This document shows positions 1 to 7,793 of a stretch of 35,748 nucleotides of DNA, in pieces. Origin of the DNA: Caedibacter sp. 37-49. Lineage in GTDB: Bacteria; Pseudomonadota; Alphaproteobacteria; Caedimonadales; Caedimonadaceae. The stretch covers positions 1-35,748 of the forward strand of contig MKUV01000073.1 of assembly GCA_001898725.1 (NCBI GenBank), in the 5' to 3' direction. Every line of letters starts with the position of its first letter. Position 1 is the stretch's first letter. The translations under genes and the position numbers were made by a program. The notes beneath the pieces are model-generated. The model saw only the letters and a list, made by a program, of their open reading frames with translations. It ran no database searches and was not told where the DNA came from.

Positions 1-248
1 AAAATAATTCTCTGTACTATAGGCGCTTCCTTGCTTTTCTTCATACTTCAGAATCGACTACTTAACAATTCAGTAAAACAAAAAATGTTTTTGACTTTTT
101 GTCTTGAATAAGATGAAAGGCATCCTATATCAATAGTATTCAACAACTCATTAAAAGATTTATGATGAAATTTATTCGATTATTCACAGCAGCTTCTTCT
201 TATCTCAAAGCTTCTCACTTAGTCGGGCAACTGATATGACTTCACAAA

Positions 249-665
249 ATGACGACAATAAAGCTCCTAGGACAACGCCTATTGTTTCACAAGTGTAAGC
301 GTTTACCAAACAGCATATGTTCAGTATCTACACTTGAAAAATTAATCGTGAAAAATTCTCACTTAAATCAAGTACCTGAGGGAATTATTAACCTTAAGAA
401 TCTTGTTCATATTAGCTTGCATAATAATGAACTAATATGCCTCCCCCGTGAAATGAGCTTGTTGCCCAATCTTGAATCTATTGATATCAGTCATAATGAG
501 TTAATCGATTTACCTCCTTTTGATCCAAGGGTGAAAGTCATCAACTTTGTTAAACAAGATAATCTTGTTATTGGGCAAGTAAGTAACGCAAATCATGGAC
601 CAGCCTCTATATGGGCGGGACCGTCGCTAGTAATTGACCGAAGAAATCTTACTATGCCGAATTAA
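249..665 (+). CDS. Short leucine-rich-repeat protein, probably 5' truncated
   Basis: The 138-residue product carries about three and a half leucine-rich repeats of 23 residues (roughly residues 17-95). The pattern is LxxLxxxxxxLxxLPxxIxxLxN, seen in LEKLIVKNSHLNQVP and LVHISLHNNELICLP. Such repeats form a curved protein-binding surface, and no partner can be named. The C-terminal 45 residues are not repeats. There is no convincing ribosome site before the ATG at 249. An ATG at 162 lies in the same frame but is cut off by a TGA at 237-239, so the present gene may be the 3' part of a longer damaged one. A weak promoter-like pair (TTGAAT at 104-109, TATATC at 126-131) lies upstream. Intracellular bacteria often carry such repeats as effectors, but no secretion signal is visible. 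The repeat assignment is firm; whether the gene is functional is uncertain. Confidence 0.6.
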   Translation: MTTIKLLGQRLLFHKCKRLPNSICSVSTLEKLIVKNSHLNQVPEGIINLKNLVHISLHNNELICLPREMSLLPNLESIDISHNELIDLPPFDPRVKVINFVKQDNLVIGQVSNANHGPASIWAGPSLVIDRRNLTMPN

Positions 666-1010
666 AATCTTTGGGATTACACCAGGGATAGCGCAAATCT
701 TAACCGTTGAGCACTATAATTTTCAGTCGGCCAATGTTTTCTTAGATATCTTGAGATGCTTTACTCTTTTCCTAATAATAAGAGATTAACAGCTCAATAG
801 GTCAACGTCCCAGAAATAAAACCTTCAAGCAGTCATTTTTCTTGATCACAAAGGAAAATGGCTGCTTCACTGCTTATTCCTTATATTTCTTTGGAAAACT
901 TAACTTTATAGTTTTAATCCCATAAAAATTATTCGTAAGATTCTATTTGACCTTATAATACCATGTAGATACAATGAGTTATCAAATTGTATATTGGGAG
1001 TGTAAAAATT
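666..1010. other. Intergenic gap with one hairpin and the ihfA promoter region
   Basis: No coding sequence is supported here. A long imperfect hairpin spans 827-867 (AAGCAG and CATTTTTC on one side, GAAAATGG and CTGCTT on the other) and could end the upstream transcript. A -10 element TATAAT lies at 954-959, with only a poor -35 about 17 bases before it. It is placed to transcribe ihfA. Confidence 0.4.
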
Positions 1011-1304
1011 ATGCCAGTAAAGACCCTTACACGCGCTGAAATTAGTGATGCGATTGCTGAAAGTATTAACTTTCCACGCCATCGTGCTATGGAAATTTTA
1101 GAACAAATTCTTGAACAGATGATTGTTGGCCTTGTTAAAGAAGGTGAACTTAAACTTTCTTCATTTGGAAGTTTTAATGTGCGCAAAAAAAGCAACCGTA
1201 TCGGACGCAATCCGAAGACAGGCAAAGAAGTCATGATTACACCTCGTAAAACGATTTCTTTTCGAGCTTCTCACATCCTTAAGGATGGTGTGTCTAGGAA
1301 ATAA
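1011..1304 (+). CDS. ihfA: Integration host factor alpha-type DNA-bending protein
   Basis: The 97-residue product belongs to the HU/IHF family of small dimeric nucleoid proteins that bend DNA. The N-terminal helices (LTRAEISDAIAESI) are followed by the conserved core GELKLSSFGSFNVR and the flexible arm with GRNPKTGKEVMI, where the proline that intercalates into DNA sits. The KTLTRAEIS start and the RNPKTG arm fit the IHF alpha subunit better than HU, as known from alphaproteobacterial IhfA. The ATG at 1011 is chosen because GGGAG at 996-1000 is a good ribosome site 10 bases upstream; a TTG at 987 in the same frame has none. The gene stands alone. The partner ihfB is not in this window. Confidence 0.88.
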   Translation: MPVKTLTRAEISDAIAESINFPRHRAMEILEQILEQMIVGLVKEGELKLSSFGSFNVRKKSNRIGRNPKTGKEVMITPRKTISFRASHILKDGVSRK

Positions 1305-1579
1305 ATAAACCTTGCACGATAAAAAAACTTTTAATTGTTTTTAATAGCTTAATGAAATTGTAAGAATCAGCTTTTGGAATAACTTTTATCCGCGGTGAGA
1401 AAGCACTTTTTCTAGGTGAACCATCTTGATTATAAGCAAAATTTCGTTCAGGCGAATTTCGATCATTGTTATGATTAGCTTCAGGTCTTCTTGGAGAGGG
1501 CCTTACTGATATTTTTATACATTTGCTTTAGTAAATCTTCGTTTACTGGGCTGGCCTCTGTTGCTTGTCTAAAAGCCAT
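1294..1579 (-). pseudogene. Frameshifted remnant of an unknown gene
   Basis: Read on the minus strand from an ATG at 1579, a frame gives MAFRQATEASPVNEDLLKQM and ends at TGA 1481-1483. A second frame overlaps it (reading KISVRPSPRRPEANHNND and on) and runs to a TAG at 1294-1296. Joined by one frameshift near 1500-1530 they make a protein of about 90 residues, with a proline/asparagine/arginine-rich middle and a C-terminus ending in IKLLKTIKSFF. The 3' end overlaps the end of ihfA on the other strand. I do not recognise the family. This is a proposed decayed gene and it could be a chance pair of open frames. Confidence 0.35.
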
Positions 1580-1640
1580 GTTTATAAAGAATAACAAGAA
1601 AGGTGCTTTTTTCAATTTTATAACGACCTTAAAAAATATT

Positions 1641-1657
1641 CTCTAAATGAATTAGAG
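1641..1657 (+). terminator. Small hairpin followed by a T-rich stretch
   Basis: CTCTAA and TTAGAG form a perfect 6-bp stem around ATGAA, followed by TTCATTTTT. It lies 170 bases before ssb and could end a plus-strand transcript from ihfA. The stem is short and AT-rich, so this is weak. Nothing else is evident in the rest of the 1580-1828 gap. Confidence 0.25.
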
Positions 1658-1828
1658 TTCATTTTTACCTATCTCTTTAATAAAAATTCGTCTATTTCAA
1701 AAAAATCCATTTTCTAATCATCGTAAATGCTTGAAGTTCAAATAATCTAAACTTTTACTGCATTTTACGATAGCCAACCACGTTTGAATGTCCTATAAAG
1801 AGAGACACCATTATTGATGAGGTTTTTC

Positions 1829-2308
1829 ATGGCAGGTTCAGTAAACAAAGTTATTCTTGTGGGAAATCTTGGACGCGATCCAGAAGTTCGACATGCGCAA
1901 GATGGTACAAAAATTGTTCAACTTTCAATCGCAACTTCTGAAGCGTGGAAAGATCGTACAACTGGTGAGCGTAAAGATCGCACTGAATGGCATCGGGTTG
2001 TTGTCTTTAATGATCGTTTAACTGAAGTTTGTGAAAAGTACCTCCGTAAGGGTGCTAAAGTCTTTCTTGAAGGACAACTTCAAACACGCAAATGGACAGA
2101 TCAAAGTGGCCAAGAAAAGTATACCACTGAAATTGTTCTTCCAAAATTTAGAGGAGAACTTACGATGCTTGATGCGCGTTCAGAAGGTGGCTCCTCCTCT
2201 ACTTTAAGTGAGCCTTCATACGGAGGTGGACTTTCTTATGAACCCTCAGGTGGTAGTTCTCAAAGCAATCATGCTGAACCTGATCTTGACGACGAGATCC
2301 CTTTCTAA
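1829..2308 (+). CDS. ssb: Single-stranded DNA-binding protein
   Basis: The 159-residue protein coats single-stranded DNA as a tetramer during replication, recombination and repair. The N-terminal OB fold starts MAGSVNKVILVGNLGRDPEV and includes the typical TEWHRVVVFNDRL and GAKVFLEGQLQTRKW (about residues 1-115). A Gly/Ser-rich flexible linker follows. The last residues DLDDEIPF are the conserved acidic tip that recruits partner proteins. The ATG at 1829 is preferred because GAGG at 1819-1822 is a ribosome site at proper distance; in-frame TTG 1814 and ATG 1817 would swallow that site. gyrA follows after 34 bases, an order common in alphaproteobacteria. Confidence 0.96.
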   Translation: MAGSVNKVILVGNLGRDPEVRHAQDGTKIVQLSIATSEAWKDRTTGERKDRTEWHRVVVFNDRLTEVCEKYLRKGAKVFLEGQLQTRKWTDQSGQEKYTTEIVLPKFRGELTMLDARSEGGSSSTLSEPSYGGGLSYEPSGGSSQSNHAEPDLDDEIPF

Positions 2309-2342
2309 TAATTAATGATTTCATAACTAAAGGAGTTGGGCC

Positions 2343-5099
2343 TTGACGCAAGCCACTAGTCCCTTAAGCACAGATATTACCCCAGTTTCCCTCGAAGAGG
2401 AGATGCGACGTTCTTACCTTGATTACGCTATGAGCGTGATCGTTAGTCGTGCCCTTCCAGATGTGCGAGATGGCTTAAAGCCTGTGCACCGCCGTATTCT
2501 CTATGCCATGAAAGAATCAGGAAATAACCCTGATCGTCCTTATCGTAAATGCGCCAGCGCGGTCGGTTATGTGATGATGAAATATCACCCTCATGGTAAC
2601 GCCCCGATTTATGAAGCTTTAGCACGCTTGGCTCAAGATTTCTCGATGCGTCTGCCCCTTATTGATGGTCAAGGAAACTTTGGTTCCATGGACGGCGACC
2701 CGCCTGCAGCCGAACGTTACACAGAGGCACGTCTTGCAAAAGTCTCACACTTCTTACTTGAGGACATTGAAAAAGAGACTGTTCATTTTAAACCCAACTA
2801 TGATGGCACGACTTCAGAACCTACTGTTTTACCTGCCCGTTTCCCTAATCTTTTAGTCAATGGTGCAGGTGGTATTGCTGTTGGTATGGCCACAAACATT
2901 CCTCCCCATAATTTAGGGGAAGTTATTGATGCTTGTTTTGCCTACATTGACAATCCTGACGTTACTGTTGATGAACTTCTTCAATACGTTCCAGGACCTG
3001 ACTTTCCAACGGGCGCTGTTATTCTAGGCCGTGCAGGAATTCGTGAGGCTGCTCATAACGGTCGCGGCTCTATTATTATGCGTGGGCGTGTTCAAATTGA
3101 AGAAATTCGCAAGGATCGCACCGCCATTATCATCACTGAAGTGCCTTATCAAGTGAACAAAGCTCGTATGATTGAACGCATGGCTGAAGTGGTGAAAGAA
3201 AAGATTATTGAGGGCATTTCTGACCTTCGTGATGAATCTGACCGTGAAGGTGTTCGTGTTGTTGTTGAACTAAAGCGTGATGCCGTACCAGACGTTGTTC
3301 TCAACCAACTTTACCGTCATACGCCTTTACAAACATCTTTTGGCGTCAATGCGCTTGCTCTTGATAAAGGGCAACCCCGTCAAATGGGTCTTAAAGATGT
3401 TATCAAAGCTTTCATTGAATTCCGTGAAGATGTCATCGTGCGTCGCATTAAATTCGAGCTTAAAAAAGCACGCGAACGGGCTCATTTATTAATTGGTCTT
3501 GCGGTTGCAGTCGCTAATATTGATGAAATGATTGCCCTCATCAAAAATGCTGCTGATCCTCAAACAGCGCGTGAACAAATGATGGCAAGAACGTGGCCTG
3601 CATCTTCTATTGCGCCTCTTATTGAGCTTGTCGCTGAGCCTGGAAATACTTTTAGCAATGGGACTTATCGACTTTCCGAAGCGCAAGCCAGAGCCATTTT
3701 AGATCTAAGATTGCACCGCTTAACAGGCCTTGAACGTGATAAAATTGCTGAAGAGCTTCAACAAATTGTTGACCAGATTAAAGACTATCTTTCAACTCTT
3801 GGATCACGTGAAAAACTTTACGCTCTTATGCGTCAAGAACTTGTCGAAGTAAAAGATCAATTTGCGACACCTCGCCGTACAACAATTGAAGATGCTTCTG
3901 GAGAAGTGGATATTGAAGACCTCATCCAATGTGAAGATATGGTCGTCACAGTCAGTCAGAACGGTTACATTAAGCGTGTGCCACTCTCAACTTATCGTGC
4001 GCAAAAGCGTGGTGGTCGTGGTCGTTCAGGAATGTCAACACGTGAGGAAGACTTTGTGCGCGATGTCGTGGTCGCCGATACACATACGCCTGTTTTGTTC
4101 TTCTCTTCAGGTGGAAAAGCTTTCATGCTGAAGGTTTATCAATTACCGCAAGGCACGCCACAATCTTTAGGAAAACCCATTATTAACGTTTTACCTTTTG
4201 AGCAAGGCGAGACAATTGCGACCGTTCTTCCGCTTCCTAAAGATCCTGAAGAACTCAAGAATATGTCTATTGTATTTGCGACTTCATCAGGAACTGTTCG
4301 CCGTAACTCGATTGATGATTTCTTAAACGTTAGAGCTAATGGAAAAATTGCGATGAAACTTGAAGATGGCGAGCAACTGATTGCTGTTCGAGCTTGCCAT
4401 AATCATCAAGATATAATGCTTTCCTCCAAAGAAGGACGCAGTGTTCGTTTCCCTGTTGAAAGTCTTCGTGTGTTCGCAAGCCGCAGTTCGACAGGCGTAC
4501 TTGGAATTCGCTTAGCCTCGGGCGATCGCGTAATTTCCATGAGCATCCTTGAGAGCGCGCGTGCCACTATTGAAGAACGTGATGCCTATATTCGTCAATC
4601 TCGCAAACTTCGAGGTGGTGATGAAACTGAAGTTGAAGAAGTAGAAGAAATTTCAGGAGATTCAACTTTCGAACTCTCACCTGAACGTTTTGCTGAACTC
4701 GAAGCCAGTGAGCAATTCATTCTCTCAGTCACTGAAAACGGCCTTGGTAAAAGAACATCGGCTTATGAATTCCGTGTCACCAACCGTGGTGCGCAAGGCG
4801 TGACAAATACGAAATTAACCTCAAAAACTGGTAAGATCGTTGCCTCCTTTGTGGTTGAGAATGATGATCAGCTTGTTCTCGTGACGAATACAGGACAACT
4901 CATCCGTCTTCCTGTAAAAGATATTCGCATTTGTGGCCGCCAAGCCCAAGGCGTCATGCTTTTCCGAGTTGATAATAATGAACAAGTTGTCTCTATTGCA
5001 CGAATTCCAAGTCAAGGAAATGAAGAAGAAGACGAAGGAGAAGAAGGAGCAGAAGAAGAGGTTTTAGACTCTTCCCCTGAAGTTCCTTCCGCATCTTAA
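2343..5099 (+). CDS. gyrA: DNA gyrase subunit A
   Basis: The 918-residue subunit breaks and rejoins DNA so that gyrase can introduce negative supercoils. The breakage-reunion domain fills the first 500 or so residues with the catalytic tyrosine in ERYTEARL (Tyr126). The C-terminal beta-pinwheel carries a GyrA box QKRGGRG (residues 554-560), which separates it from ParC, and the chain ends in a long acidic tail. Start is TTG at 2343, with AGGAG at 2330-2334 eight bases upstream. The quinolone pocket is odd. Where E. coli has GDSAVYD, this protein reads GNAPIYE (residues 85-91). The usually invariant SARxVGDVxGK just before it reads CASAVGYVMMK. No frameshift is seen, so the gene should be active. 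Confidence 0.97.
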   Translation: MTQATSPLSTDITPVSLEEEMRRSYLDYAMSVIVSRALPDVRDGLKPVHRRILYAMKESGNNPDRPYRKCASAVGYVMMKYHPHGNAPIYEALARLAQDFSMRLPLIDGQGNFGSMDGDPPAAERYTEARLAKVSHFLLEDIEKETVHFKPNYDGTTSEPTVLPARFPNLLVNGAGGIAVGMATNIPPHNLGEVIDACFAYIDNPDVTVDELLQYVPGPDFPTGAVILGRAGIREAAHNGRGSIIMRGRVQIEEIRKDRTAIIITEVPYQVNKARMIERMAEVVKEKIIEGISDLRDESDREGVRVVVELKRDAVPDVVLNQLYRHTPLQTSFGVNALALDKGQPRQMGLKDVIKAFIEFREDVIVRRIKFELKKARERAHLLIGLAVAVANIDEMIALIKNAADPQTAREQMMARTWPASSIAPLIELVAEPGNTFSNGTYRLSEAQARAILDLRLHRLTGLERDKIAEELQQIVDQIKDYLSTLGSREKLYALMRQELVEVKDQFATPRRTTIEDASGEVDIEDLIQCEDMVVTVSQNGYIKRVPLSTYRAQKRGGRGRSGMSTREEDFVRDVVVADTHTPVLFFSSGGKAFMLKVYQLPQGTPQSLGKPIINVLPFEQGETIATVLPLPKDPEELKNMSIVFATSSGTVRRNSIDDFLNVRANGKIAMKLEDGEQLIAVRACHNHQDIMLSSKEGRSVRFPVESLRVFASRSSTGVLGIRLASGDRVISMSILESARATIEERDAYIRQSRKLRGGDETEVEEVEEISGDSTFELSPERFAELEASEQFILSVTENGLGKRTSAYEFRVTNRGAQGVTNTKLTSKTGKIVASFVVENDDQLVLVTNTGQLIRLPVKDIRICGRQAQGVMLFRVDNNEQVVSIARIPSQGNEEEDEGEEGAEEEVLDSSPEVPSAS

Positions 5100-5126
5100 C
5101 GAGGAAAACACTTAAGGAAAGTTTTT

Positions 5127-5723
5127 ATGCTAAAATTACTTAGCTTTTTAAGCCTGTTATGCTTCCCTTTTAATTCAGCTTACAGTCTTGAAAAAATTGG
5201 CTTCCCTCCTGCGTTGATTGGAGATAATACACACGTTGAAGTCTATACGTTTATTGCCAACGCTTTAAAAGAAGCCCCCACTTTCTCTCAAACTGAACTT
5301 CAGGGAAAAAAACAAGCAGAGATAGACCACCAGCATAATATGAATTGGAAAACTCATTATGCAGAAATTATTGAAGGTGAGATCGCCTCTTTATTAAAAA
5401 TTCTTTGCAACAATTATCCAACCTGCCAAGAGATTACAATTTACCAACGAGATGGGCTTGGTATTGCAACAAGCGGGCTTAAAACTTCACTTGATCTTTC
5501 TAAACGTAGTTCAGATTTTTCAAGAGGCATTTTAAGTGACCAATTGATGCGTGCGCTTGGCACATATTCTTACAAAGCTAAGAATGGCCATGAATATCAA
5601 GACTATCTGTTTGCTATTTATTTAGATTCAAGACAAAACGCTTATATTGCCAATACTCAACAACAGCCTCAAGATAAACTGATTGGATATGTCAGTTGCC
5701 TCATAAACTCAAAACCTTTCTAA
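5127..5723 (+). CDS. Exported protein of unknown function
   Basis: The 198-residue protein begins with a clear signal peptide (LLSFLSLLCFPFNSAYS, cleavage expected near residue 20), so it should be periplasmic or secreted. The mature part has no family I can name. The stretch around ITIYQRDGLGIATSG, followed by a conserved-looking TSLDLSKRSSDF, is loosely reminiscent of periplasmic Cache/PAS-like sensor domains, but that is only a resemblance. Two cysteines (LCNNYPTCQ) could form a disulfide. AAGGAAAG lies just upstream of the ATG. It sits 27 bases after gyrA on the same strand and before another exported protein. Confidence 0.7.
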   Translation: MLKLLSFLSLLCFPFNSAYSLEKIGFPPALIGDNTHVEVYTFIANALKEAPTFSQTELQGKKQAEIDHQHNMNWKTHYAEIIEGEIASLLKILCNNYPTCQEITIYQRDGLGIATSGLKTSLDLSKRSSDFSRGILSDQLMRALGTYSYKAKNGHEYQDYLFAIYLDSRQNAYIANTQQQPQDKLIGYVSCLINSKPF

Positions 5724-5799
5724 TTTTACGGATTGCTTATTAGTTCAGAATCAGTAAATAATCACCGATCATTTTGATCTCATCAAGGAGGAAATAATA

Positions 5800-7194
5800 A
5801 TGCGAAATAACTTATTGAAAAACAAAGTATTTTTTTCTTTTTTCAGTTTAGTATGCCTATGGTTTTCATCCTCTATTTATGCTTCTCCCAACTTAGAAGA
5901 ATTAGGTTCCCTAGAATGGGTGAAATCAAAAATTGCAACCTATCCTGAACTTGAATGGTTACTCGATAAAAATGTTCAACACACTCAAGAAGGGAAAGCC
6001 GAACAATTCTCACATAGTTGGTCAAAAAAGCTTACAGGCTTTCATTATCCCGAGTTTGAAAGAACGATTTTAAGTCTTGTTTGTCTTTATTTAATTGCAG
6101 ATGGGAGTGATATTGCTTATGACCGCTTTACGAATCTTCAACCTGCAACCGAGAAACTGACACGTGATTCTTTTCAAAAATTAAATAGTTTTGCTCAGTC
6201 GATTATTCAAAATGATCCTCAACAACTTCAACTCCTTGAAATCAACCTTATCTTGGGAGATATGGGTAAAACTAAAACGGCCCATGAAAAAGCTCTAAAA
6301 TATGGCATTACTGAGGCTGATCATGATCTCTTCTTGGACGAATGTCTGGAAAAATGTCCCGAAATTTTTATTACTTTTCAATCATTAACGCCTGAACAAC
6401 AAAAGAAAATTAAAAAAGCAAAAGGTCTTGTTCATTTAGGGCACGTTACCCATGTTGAAGGCGGTCCTGAAATTTTAACACAATTAAAGAAATCCGGCAT
6501 TCTTGAAGATAATCCTCAAGATTTTGACTTTGAAATGCTAACGCATATATGTGATGTCAGTGCTGCCCGAGGACATGAGGATAACACTAGTTCAAAAGTC
6601 ATGACAGAAAATGTTTTAAAAACACTTTTTGCCGTGAAAGAGGCGTTACATTATCTAGCCAATCATACTGAACATGAAGCTTTAAAGAAATACTTGGCCA
6701 CCCGTGCTGAATGGTTGGGATTAGATAAAGACTCAAATATAGCTTATCTTTTAGCGCGTGTAAGTGCGATGATAAGGCTTTATACGAAAGAAGATGGTAC
6801 AGCTCTTCAACACGCTTTTCAAAAACTTAACCCATCTCAGAAAGCCCTTATTGCTTCTGAATACGATCCTCTTATTTACCGAAAAGAACGAACACCAACA
6901 TATGTGCCCGCTGTACTCGTTAACCTCATGGGGACATATACAAAACAAAAACTTTCAAGGAAAATGGCAATCCATAAATCTTTGGAAAATGGCCTTACGT
7001 TAATTTCTCATATTTTACATGACTATCGTGATAACCGTGCCAATCATCCTTATGATCCTAATTTAACGCTTAGTTTCAACAAAGCCGCAGGCCAACTTAG
7101 AGACACCCCAGCATTAGCAGAAAACGCTAGTTTTATGATAGATACTCAGGGAAATGTAGAGCTTAAGTCGTTTATGGAGAAAAAGTATAAATAA
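5800..7194 (+). CDS. Exported helical protein of unknown function
   Basis: The 464-residue protein has an N-terminal hydrophobic segment ending in SSSIYAS, a likely signal peptide of about 28 residues. The rest looks almost wholly alpha-helical. The central part carries HLGHVTHVEGG and, some 35 residues later, HICDVSAARGHEDN. This spacing of His and Asp residues recalls metal-binding helical (HD-like) folds, but I cannot assign a family. A strong ribosome site AAGGAGG at 5785-5791 precedes the ATG by 8 bases. The TAA stop shares its last base with the ATG of coaD, so the two are probably translationally coupled although their functions look unrelated. Confidence 0.7.
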   Translation: MRNNLLKNKVFFSFFSLVCLWFSSSIYASPNLEELGSLEWVKSKIATYPELEWLLDKNVQHTQEGKAEQFSHSWSKKLTGFHYPEFERTILSLVCLYLIADGSDIAYDRFTNLQPATEKLTRDSFQKLNSFAQSIIQNDPQQLQLLEINLILGDMGKTKTAHEKALKYGITEADHDLFLDECLEKCPEIFITFQSLTPEQQKKIKKAKGLVHLGHVTHVEGGPEILTQLKKSGILEDNPQDFDFEMLTHICDVSAARGHEDNTSSKVMTENVLKTLFAVKEALHYLANHTEHEALKKYLATRAEWLGLDKDSNIAYLLARVSAMIRLYTKEDGTALQHAFQKLNPSQKALIASEYDPLIYRKERTPTYVPAVLVNLMGTYTKQKLSRKMAIHKSLENGLTLISHILHDYRDNRANHPYDPNLTLSFNKAAGQLRDTPALAENASFMIDTQGNVELKSFMEKKYK

Positions 7195-7712
7195 TGCCAA
7201 ATCAATCTTCACAAAGAATTGCCGTTTATCCTGGAACCTTTGATCCAATTACAAAAGGTCACCGTGATATTATTCAAAGAGCTGCATTGCTGTTTGATAA
7301 AATTATTATCGCGATTGCTATTAATGCTGGTAAGAACCCTATTTTCTCTCTACAAGAACGCTTGCAACTGGTGCAACATGAAATTGAAGCTCTTTCAACG
7401 GAAAAGAACATCAATAATCTTAGTGTGCAAACTTTTGATACGCTTCTCGTTAATTTTGCAAAACAGGTTAATGCTCGCATTTTGATTCGGGGTTTAAGAG
7501 CTGTATCTGATTTTGAATATGAACTCCAACTTGTTGGAATGAATACTTCGCTTTATCCTGAACTCGAGACTATTTTCTTAATGTCATCAGAACGTTATCA
7601 ATTCATTTCTTCAAGCATGATTAAAGAAGTTGCTCAATTAGGAGGGGATGTTACCCCTTTCGTTTCTCATTTTGTGGCTCAAAAATTACTTGAAAAAGCA
7701 CTAATTATTTAA
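7194..7712 (+). CDS. coaD: Phosphopantetheine adenylyltransferase
   Basis: This 172-residue nucleotidyltransferase transfers AMP from ATP to 4'-phosphopantetheine, giving dephospho-CoA in coenzyme A synthesis. The family signatures are present: YPGTFDPITKGH (nucleotide-binding (T/H)xGH motif, His23), IRGLRAVSDFEYELQ for pantetheine binding, and the C-terminal ISSSMIKEVAQLGGD corresponding to the ISSTxxR element. The length is normal for the family. The start overlaps the preceding stop codon by one base and there is no separate ribosome site, which fits reinitiation. Confidence 0.96.
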   Translation: MPNQSSQRIAVYPGTFDPITKGHRDIIQRAALLFDKIIIAIAINAGKNPIFSLQERLQLVQHEIEALSTEKNINNLSVQTFDTLLVNFAKQVNARILIRGLRAVSDFEYELQLVGMNTSLYPELETIFLMSSERYQFISSSMIKEVAQLGGDVTPFVSHFVAQKLLEKALII

Positions 7713-7793
7713 AAGTTTCTTTACATCTTCTTTTTTTGCTTTAGTGTTATGTAAAATTTGAATTAATTTTTTTTAAATTTAAGGGAGGGAACC

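Noticed and set aside
953-1234. Open frame of 93 codons on the minus strand
   Set aside because: It is antisense to ihfA, which is a clear gene with a ribosome site.
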